42,704 bases of DNA, taken from positions 1-42,704 of the forward strand of contig NZ_BMEC01000022.1 in the NCBI RefSeq assembly GCF_014636295.1, in the 5' to 3' direction. A model generated the notes under the pieces. That model had not been told where the DNA came from, did not search any database, and was given only the letters and a program-made list of their open reading frames with translations. Of the stretch, positions 19,661 to 29,189 are shown piece after piece; position 1 is the first letter of the stretch; every line of letters begins with the position of its first letter. The stretch is from Marivirga lumbricoides. Its GTDB lineage: Bacteria > Bacteroidota > Bacteroidia > Cytophagales > Cyclobacteriaceae. The translations under genes were made by a program, and so were the position numbers.

Positions 19661-21549
19661 TTGTTAAAGTTTAATTGATATTGAATTGATAATTGATAAT
19701 TTATTCCCGGCATAGCATAGCCTGCGTATACTCTGTAATCAGTATTAAATACATTGTTCACCCTTCCTGAAAATCTCCAGGATCTTTTTTCCCAGGCAAG
19801 TGCAGCATCTGTCAGAAAAAAAGCATCTAATGCATATATTTCCGAATTAGTATTTGTTGTATATACTTTACCTGTCCACTGTTGAAATGCTTGCAAAGAG
19901 AAACTCCTCCATTGCAGAGTAAAATCCCCATTAGCTTTGTGAAGTGGTGTATAAATTAGCTGAGTACCTATTTCATTAGCATTCCTTTCAGATTGCTCAA
20001 CAGTAGACTTTGAGTAACTATATTGAAGATTGGTTTTAAAATGAAGCACCTCAGCAATTGGTGTGTTAAAATTAATCGATGCCTCCACTCCTCTTGCTAA
20101 TACTTCTTTAATATTTCTCGGGCGGAAAGTACCCTGAGCATCAGGAGTCCATTGAATCCAATTATCAACAAGATTATGAAAGGCAGTTACTGAGATATTT
20201 AACTTAACATTCTGAAGATAATGCTCACTAGAAATACCGACTTCCTTATTCCAGCCAGTTTCTGCATTCAGTTCCGGATTTCCAGCATTGTTCCAAAACC
20301 TATCATTCAAAGTTGGAAGCCTGTAATTATATGAGGTATTGGCTTTCAGTCTCAATTTGTAATTATTTTGTTCTATGAGAGGAACAGATAGGCCTATGTA
20401 GGGAGAAACAGGTATATTAACATCCTGGACCATCTGTTGTCTTATATGAAGAGCGTACTCTAATTCATTTCTAAATAACCTTCCTTTTAATTGCAGTCCC
20501 AAACTATATCTTTGCTCCTCAGCTCCTCCTCCATTGTATGATTCATTTTCTGCTTTAATTGCATTATGCCGGGCAGAAAATTTGATTTGATGATGATCAG
20601 AAAGATGGTAATTATAATCTGCAAAGCTTTCAATCCTATTTACCTTAAAATAAGAAGTCGCCTGATCCAATCTGTAGACCATCTCATCCTGAAAAAACCC
20701 TGTTCCTAAAGAAAGTTTACTTCGATTACCACTATATTGATAGTTTAGAGTGGATCTGAAATTCTTATCTTCCTGATTATTAGTATTTCTTTTGATACCA
20801 ATAGGAGGTTGGATCTCCCTGAAGTTATCATTGTACCACAAGGCCGCCTTTAAACTGCTATTCTTATTAATTTGATAACCTAAAGATTGATTTATACCCT
20901 TACGCTCAAAATAAGCATTGTTTTGATGTTCTCCTGTGCTAAGAATCTCAAAATCATTATCTGATTTGCCCCAATAAAGGCGCGTATCAAAACCCAATTT
21001 TCGAATTGATCCTTCAGCATTTAGACTTGTGCTATATTGCCCAAAACTACCTACTTGCTGGCTAATTGTAATACTTGGTGCAGCATTAAAATCAACTTGG
21101 TTCTGTAATAAAACACTACCTCCGAAGGCGCCACTTCCACCTGCACTGCTTCCACTACCAGGAATTATGGTAATTTCATCTACTGCTTGAGTAGGAAGTA
21201 AAGAAAAATCCATTTGGCCTAAAGTGAAACTATTAATATTAAAGTTGTTCCATAACACAGTAGTTTGAGAAGCATTTGTTCCTCTGAAAGCAATAGTGCT
21301 TAACATTCCATTACCGTATTCTTTTATATGTATGCTGCTTTGCTGCCTAAGGACCTCGCTAATATTATCAGAATGATAAAATTGAAGAGTTGTAGCTTTA
21401 GGAATGATAATATCATTTCCTGGAAGAAATTGTTTCTCAAAATTACCCAGCACCATTACCTCCTGCAAAGTAATAGCAGAATCTACTGGAGTTTGTGCAT
21501 AAATATTCAGGGCAAATACCCAAAATAGCAATACTATACCTAATCGCAT
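19657..21549 (-). CDS. btuB: TonB-dependent cobalamin receptor, BtuB-type
   Basis: A 630-aa outer-membrane receptor. It has a signal peptide (1-18), a possible TonB-box region near ITLQEVMVLG, and a plug at about 35-150 (NISEVLRQQSSIHIKEYGNG, TVLWNNFNINSFTLGQMDFS, IIPGSGSSAGGSGAFGG). A 22-strand-type barrel ends in LSIQYQLNFNK. The length is at the small end for TonB receptors and similar to E. coli BtuB. A cobalamin riboswitch in the leader sets the substrate as cobalamin or a corrinoid. It overlaps the BtuG-like gene by 4 nt. No BtuCDF transporter genes are adjacent. Confidence 0.9.
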   Translation of the reverse strand: MRLGIVLLFWVFALNIYAQTPVDSAITLQEVMVLGNFEKQFLPGNDIIIPKATTLQFYHSDNISEVLRQQSSIHIKEYGNGMLSTIAFRGTNASQTTVLWNNFNINSFTLGQMDFSLLPTQAVDEITIIPGSGSSAGGSGAFGGSVLLQNQVDFNAAPSITISQQVGSFGQYSTSLNAEGSIRKLGFDTRLYWGKSDNDFEILSTGEHQNNAYFERKGINQSLGYQINKNSSLKAALWYNDNFREIQPPIGIKRNTNNQEDKNFRSTLNYQYSGNRSKLSLGTGFFQDEMVYRLDQATSYFKVNRIESFADYNYHLSDHHQIKFSARHNAIKAENESYNGGGAEEQRYSLGLQLKGRLFRNELEYALHIRQQMVQDVNIPVSPYIGLSVPLIEQNNYKLRLKANTSYNYRLPTLNDRFWNNAGNPELNAETGWNKEVGISSEHYLQNVKLNISVTAFHNLVDNWIQWTPDAQGTFRPRNIKEVLARGVEASINFNTPIAEVLHFKTNLQYSYSKSTVEQSERNANEIGTQLIYTPLHKANGDFTLQWRSFSLQAFQQWTGKVYTTNTNSEIYALDAFFLTDAALAWEKRSWRFSGRVNNVFNTDYRVYAGYAMPGINYQLSIQYQLNFNK

Positions 21550-21657
21550 AATGTTAATTTAGATGCGACAGATGTAAAATCAGATGTAAAAAAGTATGCT
21601 TATAGCTTTAGTACATTCATGACCTTTCACCCGAAAGTCGTTAAATAGTTAAGAATT

Positions 21658-21840
21658 GTGGCAGGTCTCCTGACTCGTCCGAAGTATGTCGGCCTTCCCA
21701 TCACGGCTTAGCGTAACAGTGGCAAAGGTGTGCATACTTACAAAAATGGACTTACAGTTGCGGGGACAGTTTCGGAATTGTAAATAAACTTGTTATTTAC
21801 GCACCAAATTCCCTTTTAATTCTGAATCACCAATCATAAT
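21658..21840 (-). ncRNA. Cobalamin riboswitch in the btuB leader
   Basis: The minus strand shows the conserved elements in order: GGGAATTTGGTG, then CCGAAACTGTCCCCGCAACT, then GCCACTG, GATGGGAAGGCCGAC, and the B12 box AGTCAGGAGACCTGCC (21675-21660). These are the core of the cobalamin aptamer (Rfam Cobalamin). About 110 nt separate the aptamer from the btuB start, enough for an expression platform that hides the start region. Cobalamin binding should lower expression of the genes downstream. Confidence 0.96.
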
Positions 21841-21860
21841 TCAGAAACCATAATTCAGTG

Positions 21861-21891
21861 CAAATGTAAAGAGAAGATTTTAGTTTCCAAA
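21861..21891 (-). promoter_or_regulatory. Bacteroidota-type promoter of the cobalamin unit
   Basis: On the minus strand TTTG (21891-21888) and TACATTTG (21868-21861) are separated by exactly 19 nt. This is a full match to the housekeeping promoter of Bacteroidota. Transcription would start around 21856, just before the riboswitch aptamer. Confidence 0.85.
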
Positions 21892-22135
21892 TAAATTTCA
21901 TCTTTGGAGTATGAGCATGATAATTAAATGACTCCCAAGAAAATGAAAAGTTCTTACCTCTCTAAACTGACTTCTTATTGAGCTATTCAATAAAATTAAA
22001 GAATAAGTTTATTTACCATATTAAAGCAATTACCAAGACAACAGTTTAATTTTATTTTTTCATTAAAATGAACAATTTTAAAATTGAAATTAGTATGTTT
22101 ATGGATAAATAAATTAAAATTTAAACTTAACGATT

Positions 22136-22381
22136 ATGGCTTACGTAACAATTGACGGAGAAAAGTATGAAAAAGAGCTAATAGACTTGGCAAAGGAACA
22201 TACAACAGGTGCAGGCGAAGGAAAATTATCTAAAGATGAAGTAAACATACTTTTCAAGTCTGCAGCAGATGGTGTTTCAATTACAGAAACTGAAAAGAAA
22301 ACATTAGAATATATCCGTAAAAACTTTGAGTTTACAGATGCCTCTGCTAAGCTTTTTGACGAAAAATTTGGTGAATTATAA
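22136..22381 (+). CDS. Small acidic conserved protein, function unknown
   Basis: An 81-aa soluble acidic protein. The segment GAGEGKLSKDEVNILFKSAADG looks like one half of a helix-loop-helix. The following SITETEKKTLEYIRKNFEFTDAS looks like a second, giving a TerB- or EF-hand-like helical bundle. The loops lack the full set of calcium ligands, so calcium binding is not supported. It is a single-gene unit: 260 nt of leader region from the divergent cobalamin operon on one side, a strong terminator on the other. No function can be assigned. Confidence 0.7.
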   Translation: MAYVTIDGEKYEKELIDLAKEHTTGAGEGKLSKDEVNILFKSAADGVSITETEKKTLEYIRKNFEFTDASAKLFDEKFGEL

Positions 22382-22404
22382 TTGATTTCATTGAGAATAA
22401 ACTG

Positions 22405-22443
22405 TTGTAAAAAGGTGGGAATTTTGCCCCGCCTTTTTTACAA
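22405..22443 (+). terminator. Rho-independent terminator after the 81-aa gene
   Basis: A stem of about 15 bp with a G-U pair (22405-22419 with 22428-22443) and a short AT-rich loop contains a six-T run in its descending arm. It lies 24 nt after the stop codon. Confidence 0.8.
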
Positions 22444-22572
22444 TCTTCTATAACCAACATAAGAGTTATTCCTTATATATTATTGGTAACAATTACTGAT
22501 TAACACACCGCAATTAGCTTAAGAAGAGAATTATTTCTTTTATATAGAAAAGAAAAAAGCTTTGAAAGATAA

Positions 22573-22962
22573 CTAAATTTCTTCTCGCAACTCATTATGA
22601 TGAGTAAGCACCCTTTCCAAAACTATAGCGATTATGCGTTTATTCAAAGCTGATGAAAAATTGCGGTAGATTTTAAATTCACCGGTGGTAAATTGGCCAA
22701 CTATAATCCCTTTTAGTTGATTCTTAAATTGAAGATCTTTATTAAAAATTGATTTAATATAATCTGATCTTTTATCTTCAGAAATCTTAAAGTAGTGGTT
22801 TTTCTTCAGTATAAGCGTGTGGTTAAAAAAAGCGATCAACAAATCATGCTTCATTTTGATAATAGGCCGCAGTGTCTCATTCTGAAATTGTTCTTCTTTG
22901 TTGGTAAATGCTGTTACTGTAGCAGAGGGAATGATAGGCCGATTATTACTTATTTCAGACAT
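22573..22962 (-). CDS. Conserved hypothetical protein downstream of the FtsE-like gene
   Basis: A 129-aa soluble protein without signal peptide or membrane segment. The central part EEQFQNETLRPIIKMKHDLLIAFFNHTLI and the basic HYFKISEDKRSDYIKSIF suggest a small helical domain. GQFTTGEFKIYRNFSSALNKRII suggests a second helix-rich half. I recall similar Bacteroidota proteins with uninformative names, but cannot give a function. It follows the FtsE-like gene by 44 nt on the same strand and may be co-transcribed. It ends without a clear terminator. Confidence 0.65.
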   Translation of the reverse strand: MSEISNNRPIIPSATVTAFTNKEEQFQNETLRPIIKMKHDLLIAFFNHTLILKKNHYFKISEDKRSDYIKSIFNKDLQFKNQLKGIIVGQFTTGEFKIYRNFSSALNKRIIAIVLERVLTHHNELREEI

Positions 22963-23006
22963 TACTATTTAAAAGCGAATAAAGTGGCTTTTGTTTATCA
23001 GGCTTA

Positions 23007-23723
23007 CTAATAATTACTTCTCAAGTCAAAATTTTCTTTTTGGGAATCCAGCAATTTTCCCTGATAGCATTTAAATACCCTGGCAGGATGCTTTTCCAAA
23101 AAACTATGATCATGTGTACCCATTAAAATTGCGGTACCACTTTTATTGATATCTGTAAAAAGCTTGAAAATTCCATCAGAAACTTCCGGATCGAGGTTAC
23201 CTGTTGGCTCATCGGCAATCAGTAAAACCGGCTCATTTAGTAAAGCGCGAGCTATAACCACTCTTTGTTGCTCTCCACCTGAAAGCTGGTGGGGCATTTT
23301 AGAATCTACTGAGCCCAAACCAACCTGCATGAGTACGTCAGCCATTCTGGCTTTCATCTTAGATCTTTCTTTCCATCCGGTAGCCTTCATTACAAATATC
23401 AGGTTTTCTGCTACCGTTCTGTCGGGAAGTAATTGAAAATCCTGAAATATAATGCCTATTTTTCTTCTCAGCTGAGCTATTTTCTTCGCGGAAATGCCAT
23501 TGATCTTAAAACCCGCTACTTCCATAGTGCCAAGGCGAAGCTCCAAATCCGCATATAAGGTTTTAAGTAAGGAGCTTTTTCCGCTTCCTGTTCTGCCAAT
23601 TAAGTAGGCAAACTCACCTTTTTCCATTGAAAGGTTAATGTCATTTAATATTGCTACATCTTCCTGAAAAATAGTAGCATTTTCTATGCGTACAACTGGA
23701 TCGTTTGAAAAAGAATTCGCCAT
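23007..23723 (-). CDS. ftsE: Cell-division type ABC ATPase FtsE
   Basis: A 238-aa ABC ATPase. Walker A is GRTGSGKSS (43-51), the Q loop Gln94, the signature LSGGEQQRV (147-155), Walker B LLIADE (167-172), and the switch histidine lies in GTHDH. The length and the DRTVAENLIFVMKATGW region fit FtsE rather than LolD or MacB. FtsE pairs with FtsX in the inner membrane to activate peptidoglycan hydrolases at the division site. No ftsX is adjacent, which is common in Bacteroidota. It sits 3 nt after a 67-aa gene and probably shares its message. Confidence 0.85.
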   Translation of the reverse strand: MANSFSNDPVVRIENATIFQEDVAILNDINLSMEKGEFAYLIGRTGSGKSSLLKTLYADLELRLGTMEVAGFKINGISAKKIAQLRRKIGIIFQDFQLLPDRTVAENLIFVMKATGWKERSKMKARMADVLMQVGLGSVDSKMPHQLSGGEQQRVVIARALLNEPVLLIADEPTGNLDPEVSDGIFKLFTDINKSGTAILMGTHDHSFLEKHPARVFKCYQGKLLDSQKENFDLRSNY

Positions 23724-23726
23724 GAA

Positions 23727-23930
23727 TTAAAGGTCTAATGCTTGTATCTTGCCAAAAGGCAACTCATTAATTAATTTTTCCAATGCTTCCTCTTTACCCT
23801 CCAAACCATACTTTTCCATGTTTTTAAGAGGTCTGTCTGCCCTGAAATAGGCTATTAGAACGAAGTCTTCGTCTCTTAATTGAATATAATCAGGAATTTT
23901 AGCCTTCCCTTTTACTTTAATTATGTACAT
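23727..23930 (-). CDS. Small conserved hypothetical protein
   Basis: A 67-aa protein predicted as a beta-beta-alpha-type fold (YIIKVKGKAKIPDYIQLRDE, FVLIAYFRADRPLKNMEKYG, ALEKLINELPFGKIQALDL). It has no cysteines, signal or membrane segment. It lies 3 nt before ftsE on the same strand and about 70 nt after the fsa gene, so it is likely real and co-expressed with ftsE. I do not recognise the family. Confidence 0.65.
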   Translation of the reverse strand: MYIIKVKGKAKIPDYIQLRDEDFVLIAYFRADRPLKNMEKYGLEGKEEALEKLINELPFGKIQALDL

Positions 23931-23952
23931 ATAGTATAATGTAAAGGATAGA

Positions 23953-23986
23953 CAAAACTTTTCCGAAGCTGAATAGCCCGGAAAAG
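23953..23986 (-). terminator. Probable terminator after the fsa gene
   Basis: On the minus strand CTTTTCCG (23986-23979) pairs with CGGAAAAG (23965-23958), followed by TTTTG. The stem is only 8 bp and the loop 13 nt, so termination may be partial and readthrough into the 67-aa gene is possible. Confidence 0.5.
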
Positions 23987-23999
23987 CTTGAATCTCAAT

Positions 24000-24656
24000 T
24001 TAAGAGTTTACTTTTTTATGGTCAGCAAGAAATTTCGCTAAGCCACTATCTGTTAAAGGATGGTTTAATAAAGCGGTAATAACATTCAATGGACATGTTA
24101 CTACATCTGCACCCATATTGGCACATTCTAATAAGTGCATTGTGTGTCTTACAGAAGCTGCAAGAACTTCAGTTTCGTATGCGTAATTATCGTAAATCCG
24201 GATAATATCTTCAATTAGTGTTAGTCCATCTGTAGAGATATCATCCAACCTGCCAATAAATGGCGAAACGTATGAAGCACCTGCTTTAGCAGCTAATAAA
24301 GCTTGCCCTGCTGAAAATACTAATGTGCAGTTAGTACGGATATCCATCGAAGAAAAGTATTTAATGGCTTTAATCCCATCTTTAATCATAGGCACTTTTA
24401 CCACAATTTTATCATCAATCTTAGCCAGTTCTTTTCCTTCTTTAATGATATTGTCAAAATCTGTAGCAATAACTTCGGCACTTACATTATTGTCAACTAT
24501 ATCACAAATAGCTTTATAATGAGCTCTCACATTCTCCTCACCCTTAATACCTTCTTTAGCCATTAAGCTTGGGTTAGTAGTTACTCCATCCAACACGCCC
24601 AATTCATAGGCTTCTTTGATTTCGTTGAGGTTAGCGGTATCAATAAAAAATTTCAT
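24000..24656 (-). CDS. fsa: Fructose-6-phosphate aldolase / small transaldolase
   Basis: A 218-aa member of the short transaldolase family. Landmarks are [14 protein letters not shown] (3-16), [13 protein letters not shown] (24-36), the Schiff-base lysine Lys87 in [26 protein letters not shown] and SPFIGRLDD. Members of this length either cleave fructose 6-phosphate or act as transaldolases (TalC); sequence alone does not decide which. It works in central carbon metabolism in the cytoplasm. It is followed by a weak terminator and then by the 67-aa gene and ftsE. Confidence 0.9.
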   Translation of the reverse strand: MKFFIDTANLNEIKEAYELGVLDGVTTNPSLMAKEGIKGEENVRAHYKAICDIVDNNVSAEVIATDFDNIIKEGKELAKIDDKIVVKVPMIKDGIKAIKYFSSMDIRTNCTLVFSAGQALLAAKAGASYVSPFIGRLDDISTDGLTLIEDIIRIYDNYAYETEVLAASVRHTMHLLECANMGADVVTCPLNVITALLNHPLTDSGLAKFLADHKKVNS

Positions 24657-24779
24657 AGTAGTATTTATAGAGTATAAGAAATAGTTTTTCTGACGTAAAG
24701 TTAGAATAAATTAGCTATAAAATGAGAAGAAGCCGCGAGAAGATATAATGAAAATGTAGAATAGAGAAGAAATAAAAAT

Positions 24780-24870
24780 GGCAAACCAACATCGCACCGC
24801 TACAACCGCCTACCCTTGCTACCTTCCGGTCCTGGGGGAGTTCAGCAGGAGCTGGTCGTGCCGATTTGCC
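24780..24870 (-). ncRNA. ffs: Signal recognition particle RNA (small bacterial type)
   Basis: The minus strand carries the conserved SRP helix 8 sequence CAGGACCGGAAGGTAGCAAG. The ends pair as a long hairpin (GGCAAATC near 24870 with GGTTTGCC near 24780). This is the 4.5S-type RNA that binds Ffh to deliver nascent membrane proteins. Ends are placed from the terminal pairing. Confidence 0.93.
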
Positions 24871-24874
24871 GATG

Positions 24875-24905
24875 CAAAGGTAGGAAGAAGTTATGAAATT
24901 GTAAA
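24875..24905 (-). promoter_or_regulatory. Bacteroidota-type promoter of ffs
   Basis: On the minus strand TTTA (24905-24902) and TACCTTTG (24882-24875) are separated by 19 nt. The expected start is about 5 nt downstream, which matches the 5' end of the SRP RNA. Confidence 0.8.
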
Positions 24906-25041
24906 CCTGAGAATCAAAATTTAACCTAAAATTATAAAATAAAATCTCGATTTATCCCATGACACTCCACAAGCGTCTGACAACCAATACTTAACCATTT
25001 TTTATTAGTCCCTGGGGTTAATGACAATATCCATAACCAAC

Positions 25042-25076
25042 AAAAAACCCCGAAGTGATAAACAATCACCCCGGGG
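25042..25076 (-). terminator. Rho-independent terminator of the subtilase gene
   Basis: On the minus strand CCCCGGGGTGAT pairs with ATCACTTCGGGG (two G-U pairs) and is followed by six Ts. It lies 30 nt after the stop codon of the S8 peptidase gene. Confidence 0.88.
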
Positions 25077-25105
25077 CTTCAACACGTAAAAAAAAGAGAA
25101 TCTAC

Positions 25106-28100
25106 TTACTTAATCACAAAATTGGTACTCACCTGCTCTTTTGCAGATTTAGCTTTTATAAAATACATTCCTTTAGAAAGATTGCTTATATCTATCTGAG
25201 TCTGCCCTTCTTCCATCATTAACTCTTTTACCAAAGCACCAGTATTGTTAAAAATTCTTACTGGCTCATTCGTATCAATATCTTTTACATTGAAGTTAAT
25301 TATGTTATCTGCAGGATTAGGATAAAGCTGAACCAGACGACTATTAGCTTCATTACCCAATATTTCAGAAGCTCGATCACTGAAAGCCGTCATTACAGAT
25401 GCACTGCTATTGACAATATTTACTGTATAATCCTCCACCTCACCATAAGCAAAAGTTTCGCATGAAGTTGCCTGAGCATTGTATTTCATTGTCACACGCA
25501 TTCTAGTAGGCCCAGTTAAGGCACTGGTAGGGATATTTAATGTTGCGCTTAATAAATTTGCACTGCTGGATGAACCATTTACTAATCTTTCCGCAGTAGA
25601 GAAAACCCCATCCTGATCTAAATCAATCCACACACTCCAGTATTCATTGTAACTTGAACCACTAAAACCTGCCTGTAAGTTTATAGTTGCAGATGCACCT
25701 CTGGCCAGGGAAGCAGACTGACTGGTAAAGTCACCATACCCATTATTATTTCCACTGGTGTTATTGATAGCCCCCAGTACCACTCTGTTGATCCACTCAT
25801 AGCTAGAGTTATCACCTTGAGATGAACAGTAGCTTACTTGCACCGGAGCATCAGTTGTAAATGTAGCTGAGGAAGAATAACCACTTGTAGTGCTTCCGCA
25901 AACGCTTCGCACCTGGAATTCATATTGAGTATCAGCAACCAGACCGCTTACAGATAGCGAGTTGGAAGAAGACGACAAGTTACTCCAGGAAGATGTTCCT
26001 GTAGCTCTTACTCTCACATTATAACTATCAGCAGACTCATTAGACCAACCTAAAGTAGCAGTAGTTTCACCAATTGCTGAAGCAGACAATGAACCAGGAA
26101 CAACACAAGATACTCCACCGGATGTAATATTAACTGTATAATCTTCTACTTCACCATAGTTGAAGGACTCACATGAGGTTGGCACACCATTATATTTCAT
26201 TGAAACCCTCATTCTTGTAGCACCTGTAGCTGCCCCTGCCGGAACAGTAAAGGTTCCACTGATTGAAGCACTATTTGTTGCGGATTGAGTGAAAACCTGT
26301 TCACCTGCATCAGTGAATGAGCCATTTTTATTATAATCTATCCAAACGCTGTATCCTTCATTATACGTAGTACCTGTCCACTCAGGAGTTATACTAATTG
26401 TATAGCTACTATTTGCGCTGAGAGAGGTACTAATTCCGGTATAATCAGCATAACCTCCGGCAGAAGCTCCTGAAGTATTATTAATACCCGCAAGAGTTAC
26501 ATTACCAATATATTCATCAGCAACGCTATTACCATTTGAGGCACAATAAGTAATTTGAACTTCTGTAGTAGTGAATGTAACTGAAGAACTGTATGAAGAA
26601 GTAGTTCCATCTGAACACTTGCTTCTTACCTGAGCCTCATACTGTGTAGTGGCTGAAAGTTCTGATAATTGCGTAGAAGAACCTGTAGCGGAAACTGTTG
26701 TCCAGCTACTGCTACCCGTTGGCCTGTAACGCACGTCATAAGTAGTACCTGCAACAACATCCCAGCTTAAAGTAGCAGTAGAAGAACCAATATTAGAAGC
26801 ACTTACACTTGTTGGAGTGCTAACTTCACAAGCAACAGGATCACCAGAGATACCAGTTACTACTAAGGAAAAATCCTGACTTCCACCCACTAAGCTACCT
26901 TTGTGTGTAACAGTGATGGTATAAGTACCAGAAGCATTATTAACATCGATTCTCTCATAAGGATCCACATTATTATCCCCTTTAGCATTAGAGTTTACCC
27001 CTGTCAGTTTGTAAGGCTGATAGGTGGTACTTCCTTTTGTAACTCTGATATCCAAATCATTCACTAATACTGGTGTGGAAAGGTTTGTAGTACCTGTATT
27101 GGCGGTTCCGGCTAAGTCAGTCCATGAAATTGAAGCTAATAAAGGAGAAGAACCATCAGAATCTACAGTTATACTGTATGATTGACCTGAACTCAAGGTT
27201 AATTCTTCAATTTTAGAAGCGGTTCCGTTAGCGGTAATTGCCTGAGCTGCAGCTTTTGCATTTAATAAACCCCAGCCAAATACTGCGTCAGGACCCGAAA
27301 TACCTGCATCATCAGCAGTATGAAGTGCAAGGCCTTTTAATGTGGCTGCTCTTAAATAATTACCAGTAACATCTGAAGCATGTTGTTGTAATAACAAAAG
27401 AGTACCCGCTACATTAGGAGAAGCCATTGAAGTACCTGTAATAGAAGCGTATGCGGTATTACTATTTTCATAAGTAGAATAAACACCTGTTCCATTTCCA
27501 GTAATATCTGGCTTGATACGTAAATCATCGGTTGGACCTTCACTGCTGGAACTATTAATAGATACTGAAACTAAAGTACCATCATTAGCAATATTAGCGT
27601 CATTTGCATTGGCTACCACCATATTATTTTTAGAAGTGGAGTGACCTGTTAATTTATCGAAAGCAGAATTCCCTCCTAAAGGTGCTCCATTATAATTAGT
27701 ATTCCCATCATTACCTGCAGCTACTACCATTAAGAAATAAGGAGAGTTGTGCATTAATTCATCCCAGTCTCTGGAATCAGTAATGTATGCACCAAAGTAC
27801 CAGTCAGGCACTAAATCTGATCGATACCCGTAAGAGTGATTTGAGATTAACATACCATTAGCCGCAGCACTAGTTGCTTCAGCCAAATCACTATTCCAAT
27901 CATAACCCACAGCACTGGCGTATGGTGCCATTCCTTTAGCATTTGCTACTACTCCGGAAGCAATGATTGTTCCTGTAACGTGAGCAGAATGGTAATTAAG
28001 CGTAGTGGTTCCATCTCCAATTGAAAACCTGTTGTTCCCACCCGGACCATCATATTCCTGATGGGTACTTCTGGCTAATCCGCCATCCCAAACATGGGCA

Positions 28101-28480
28101 GTCATATTCTGGCCGTTTAGGTTTAACCCCAGTGAACCACCTGAATTTAGGTGATTAGCACGGGTGGAGCGCGCTGCGGCAACGTTGTAAGTAGTGTAAT
28201 AAATCGGATAACCGTCTGTCGTTACACGCTGTAGTTCCGCATAGCTCCCATCTTCCATTTTCAGGGTAAGCTCCCACCCTTTTGCCTTAGCAATAGCAAT
28301 AGCTTCCTGCTTTTCCTGAATAGCTTTGGCTGAAAACTCAGCTTGCATATTACTGAGTTTTATTTTGTTGTAGTTTCGAGTTAGTTGAGTGACTTCCTGT
28401 TTCGTCTGCGCGAATGCAGCAGTAACAGGCAAACAGAAAATGACTAACAGCATTTTCAAATTAGTAAACTTACTTTTCAT
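25106..28480 (-). CDS. Secreted S8 family serine peptidase with FN3, GEVED and T9SS domains
   Basis: A 1124-aa modular exoprotease. The signal peptide is residues 1-24 (VTAAFAQ). The subtilase domain spans about 100-420 with catalytic Asp132 (VWDGG), His167 (HSAHVTG), the oxyanion Asn in AAGNDG, and Ser351 (GTSMASP). A P-domain-like beta region follows (425-545). Two copies of an FN3 plus GEVED unit come next: FN3 551-638 and GEVED 644-786, then FN3 792-877 and GEVED 883-1021. A type IX sorting domain starts at LYPNPADN (1052) and ends FVIK. It is secreted to or beyond the cell surface for protein breakdown. It has its own leader with an attenuator-like hairpin and its own terminator. Confidence 0.93.
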   Translation of the reverse strand: MKSKFTNLKMLLVIFCLPVTAAFAQTKQEVTQLTRNYNKIKLSNMQAEFSAKAIQEKQEAIAIAKAKGWELTLKMEDGSYAELQRVTTDGYPIYYTTYNVAAARSTRANHLNSGGSLGLNLNGQNMTAHVWDGGLARSTHQEYDGPGGNNRFSIGDGTTTLNYHSAHVTGTIIASGVVANAKGMAPYASAVGYDWNSDLAEATSAAANGMLISNHSYGYRSDLVPDWYFGAYITDSRDWDELMHNSPYFLMVVAAGNDGNTNYNGAPLGGNSAFDKLTGHSTSKNNMVVANANDANIANDGTLVSVSINSSSSEGPTDDLRIKPDITGNGTGVYSTYENSNTAYASITGTSMASPNVAGTLLLLQQHASDVTGNYLRAATLKGLALHTADDAGISGPDAVFGWGLLNAKAAAQAITANGTASKIEELTLSSGQSYSITVDSDGSSPLLASISWTDLAGTANTGTTNLSTPVLVNDLDIRVTKGSTTYQPYKLTGVNSNAKGDNNVDPYERIDVNNASGTYTITVTHKGSLVGGSQDFSLVVTGISGDPVACEVSTPTSVSASNIGSSTATLSWDVVAGTTYDVRYRPTGSSSWTTVSATGSSTQLSELSATTQYEAQVRSKCSDGTTSSYSSSVTFTTTEVQITYCASNGNSVADEYIGNVTLAGINNTSGASAGGYADYTGISTSLSANSSYTISITPEWTGTTYNEGYSVWIDYNKNGSFTDAGEQVFTQSATNSASISGTFTVPAGAATGATRMRVSMKYNGVPTSCESFNYGEVEDYTVNITSGGVSCVVPGSLSASAIGETTATLGWSNESADSYNVRVRATGTSSWSNLSSSSNSLSVSGLVADTQYEFQVRSVCGSTTSGYSSSATFTTDAPVQVSYCSSQGDNSSYEWINRVVLGAINNTSGNNNGYGDFTSQSASLARGASATINLQAGFSGSSYNEYWSVWIDLDQDGVFSTAERLVNGSSSSANLLSATLNIPTSALTGPTRMRVTMKYNAQATSCETFAYGEVEDYTVNIVNSSASVMTAFSDRASEILGNEANSRLVQLYPNPADNIINFNVKDIDTNEPVRIFNNTGALVKELMMEEGQTQIDISNLSKGMYFIKAKSAKEQVSTNFVIK

Positions 28481-28500
28481 ATTAGATTGTTTAGGTTAGA

Positions 28501-28540
28501 AAAAAATTTAAATCACATCTTTACCTGATGTGATTTAAAT
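28501..28540 (-). promoter_or_regulatory. Terminator-like hairpin in the leader of the S8 peptidase gene
   Basis: A perfect 14-bp inverted repeat (28540-28527 with 28519-28506, 7-nt loop) is followed on the minus strand by a T run. It lies about 25 nt before the peptidase ATG. It has the shape of an intrinsic terminator or attenuator pointing into the gene. No gene lies upstream on this strand that it would need to terminate. Confidence 0.55.
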
Positions 28541-29189
28541 AAAATATTTGATAGAATTTTTGAGAAAATTATATAATTACACATCCTTCTTAAAACAGAA
28601 TAATCCTAAATTAAAATCTTTTGTATAAAAGGAACGGGTTGTGCAGAAGAGGATCTTCCATGATTATTCATCCATTGAAATTGCTTCCATAACAGATTGA
28701 GAGTAATTAGTTGTTGGCACATTGAATTTGGGTTTTAGTTGAATAATTAATTTTAAGTACTACATTAATCCAAAATTATAAAATAAAATTCGGAATAAGA
28801 AATTTATTTTCCATTTAATACAATATTTCGAAAATGAGTATGTAAGTAAAACACAGTACTATTTTTCATAATATTTAATTAAAAAAATCAACAACCATAT
28901 AAAACACCTCAAACTTCACTAATAATTAATTATAAAATAAATACAATTTATAAAATCACCGGTTACGTTTAATATTGATGACATCATAACGTTCAATTTA
29001 TCCGGACACCAAATTATTTATTGATAGAGTTAGTGAACTCTTAAACCTGGTATTACGTTAGAAATAAGGCTAAAAATAATAGCTAAAACGATTTTAAATT
29101 TTCAGAATTTAAATCGTTCATAAGGCGTGACGGATCTTAGTTTACTGAAATGAACTTAATGTTTATTTTTACAATCGCTTAAATTATTG
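28541..29189. other. AT-rich intergenic region upstream of ssrA
   Basis: No coding frame or RNA was recognised. The stretch should contain the promoter of the leftward S8 peptidase gene; TAATTTTG at 28778-28771 on the minus strand fits a -7 box but lacks a matching -33. The ssrA promoter lies at its right end. Confidence 0.45.

Noticed and set aside
22136-22381. EF-hand calcium-binding protein
   Set aside because: The loop segments lack the DxDxDG ligand pattern required for calcium binding.
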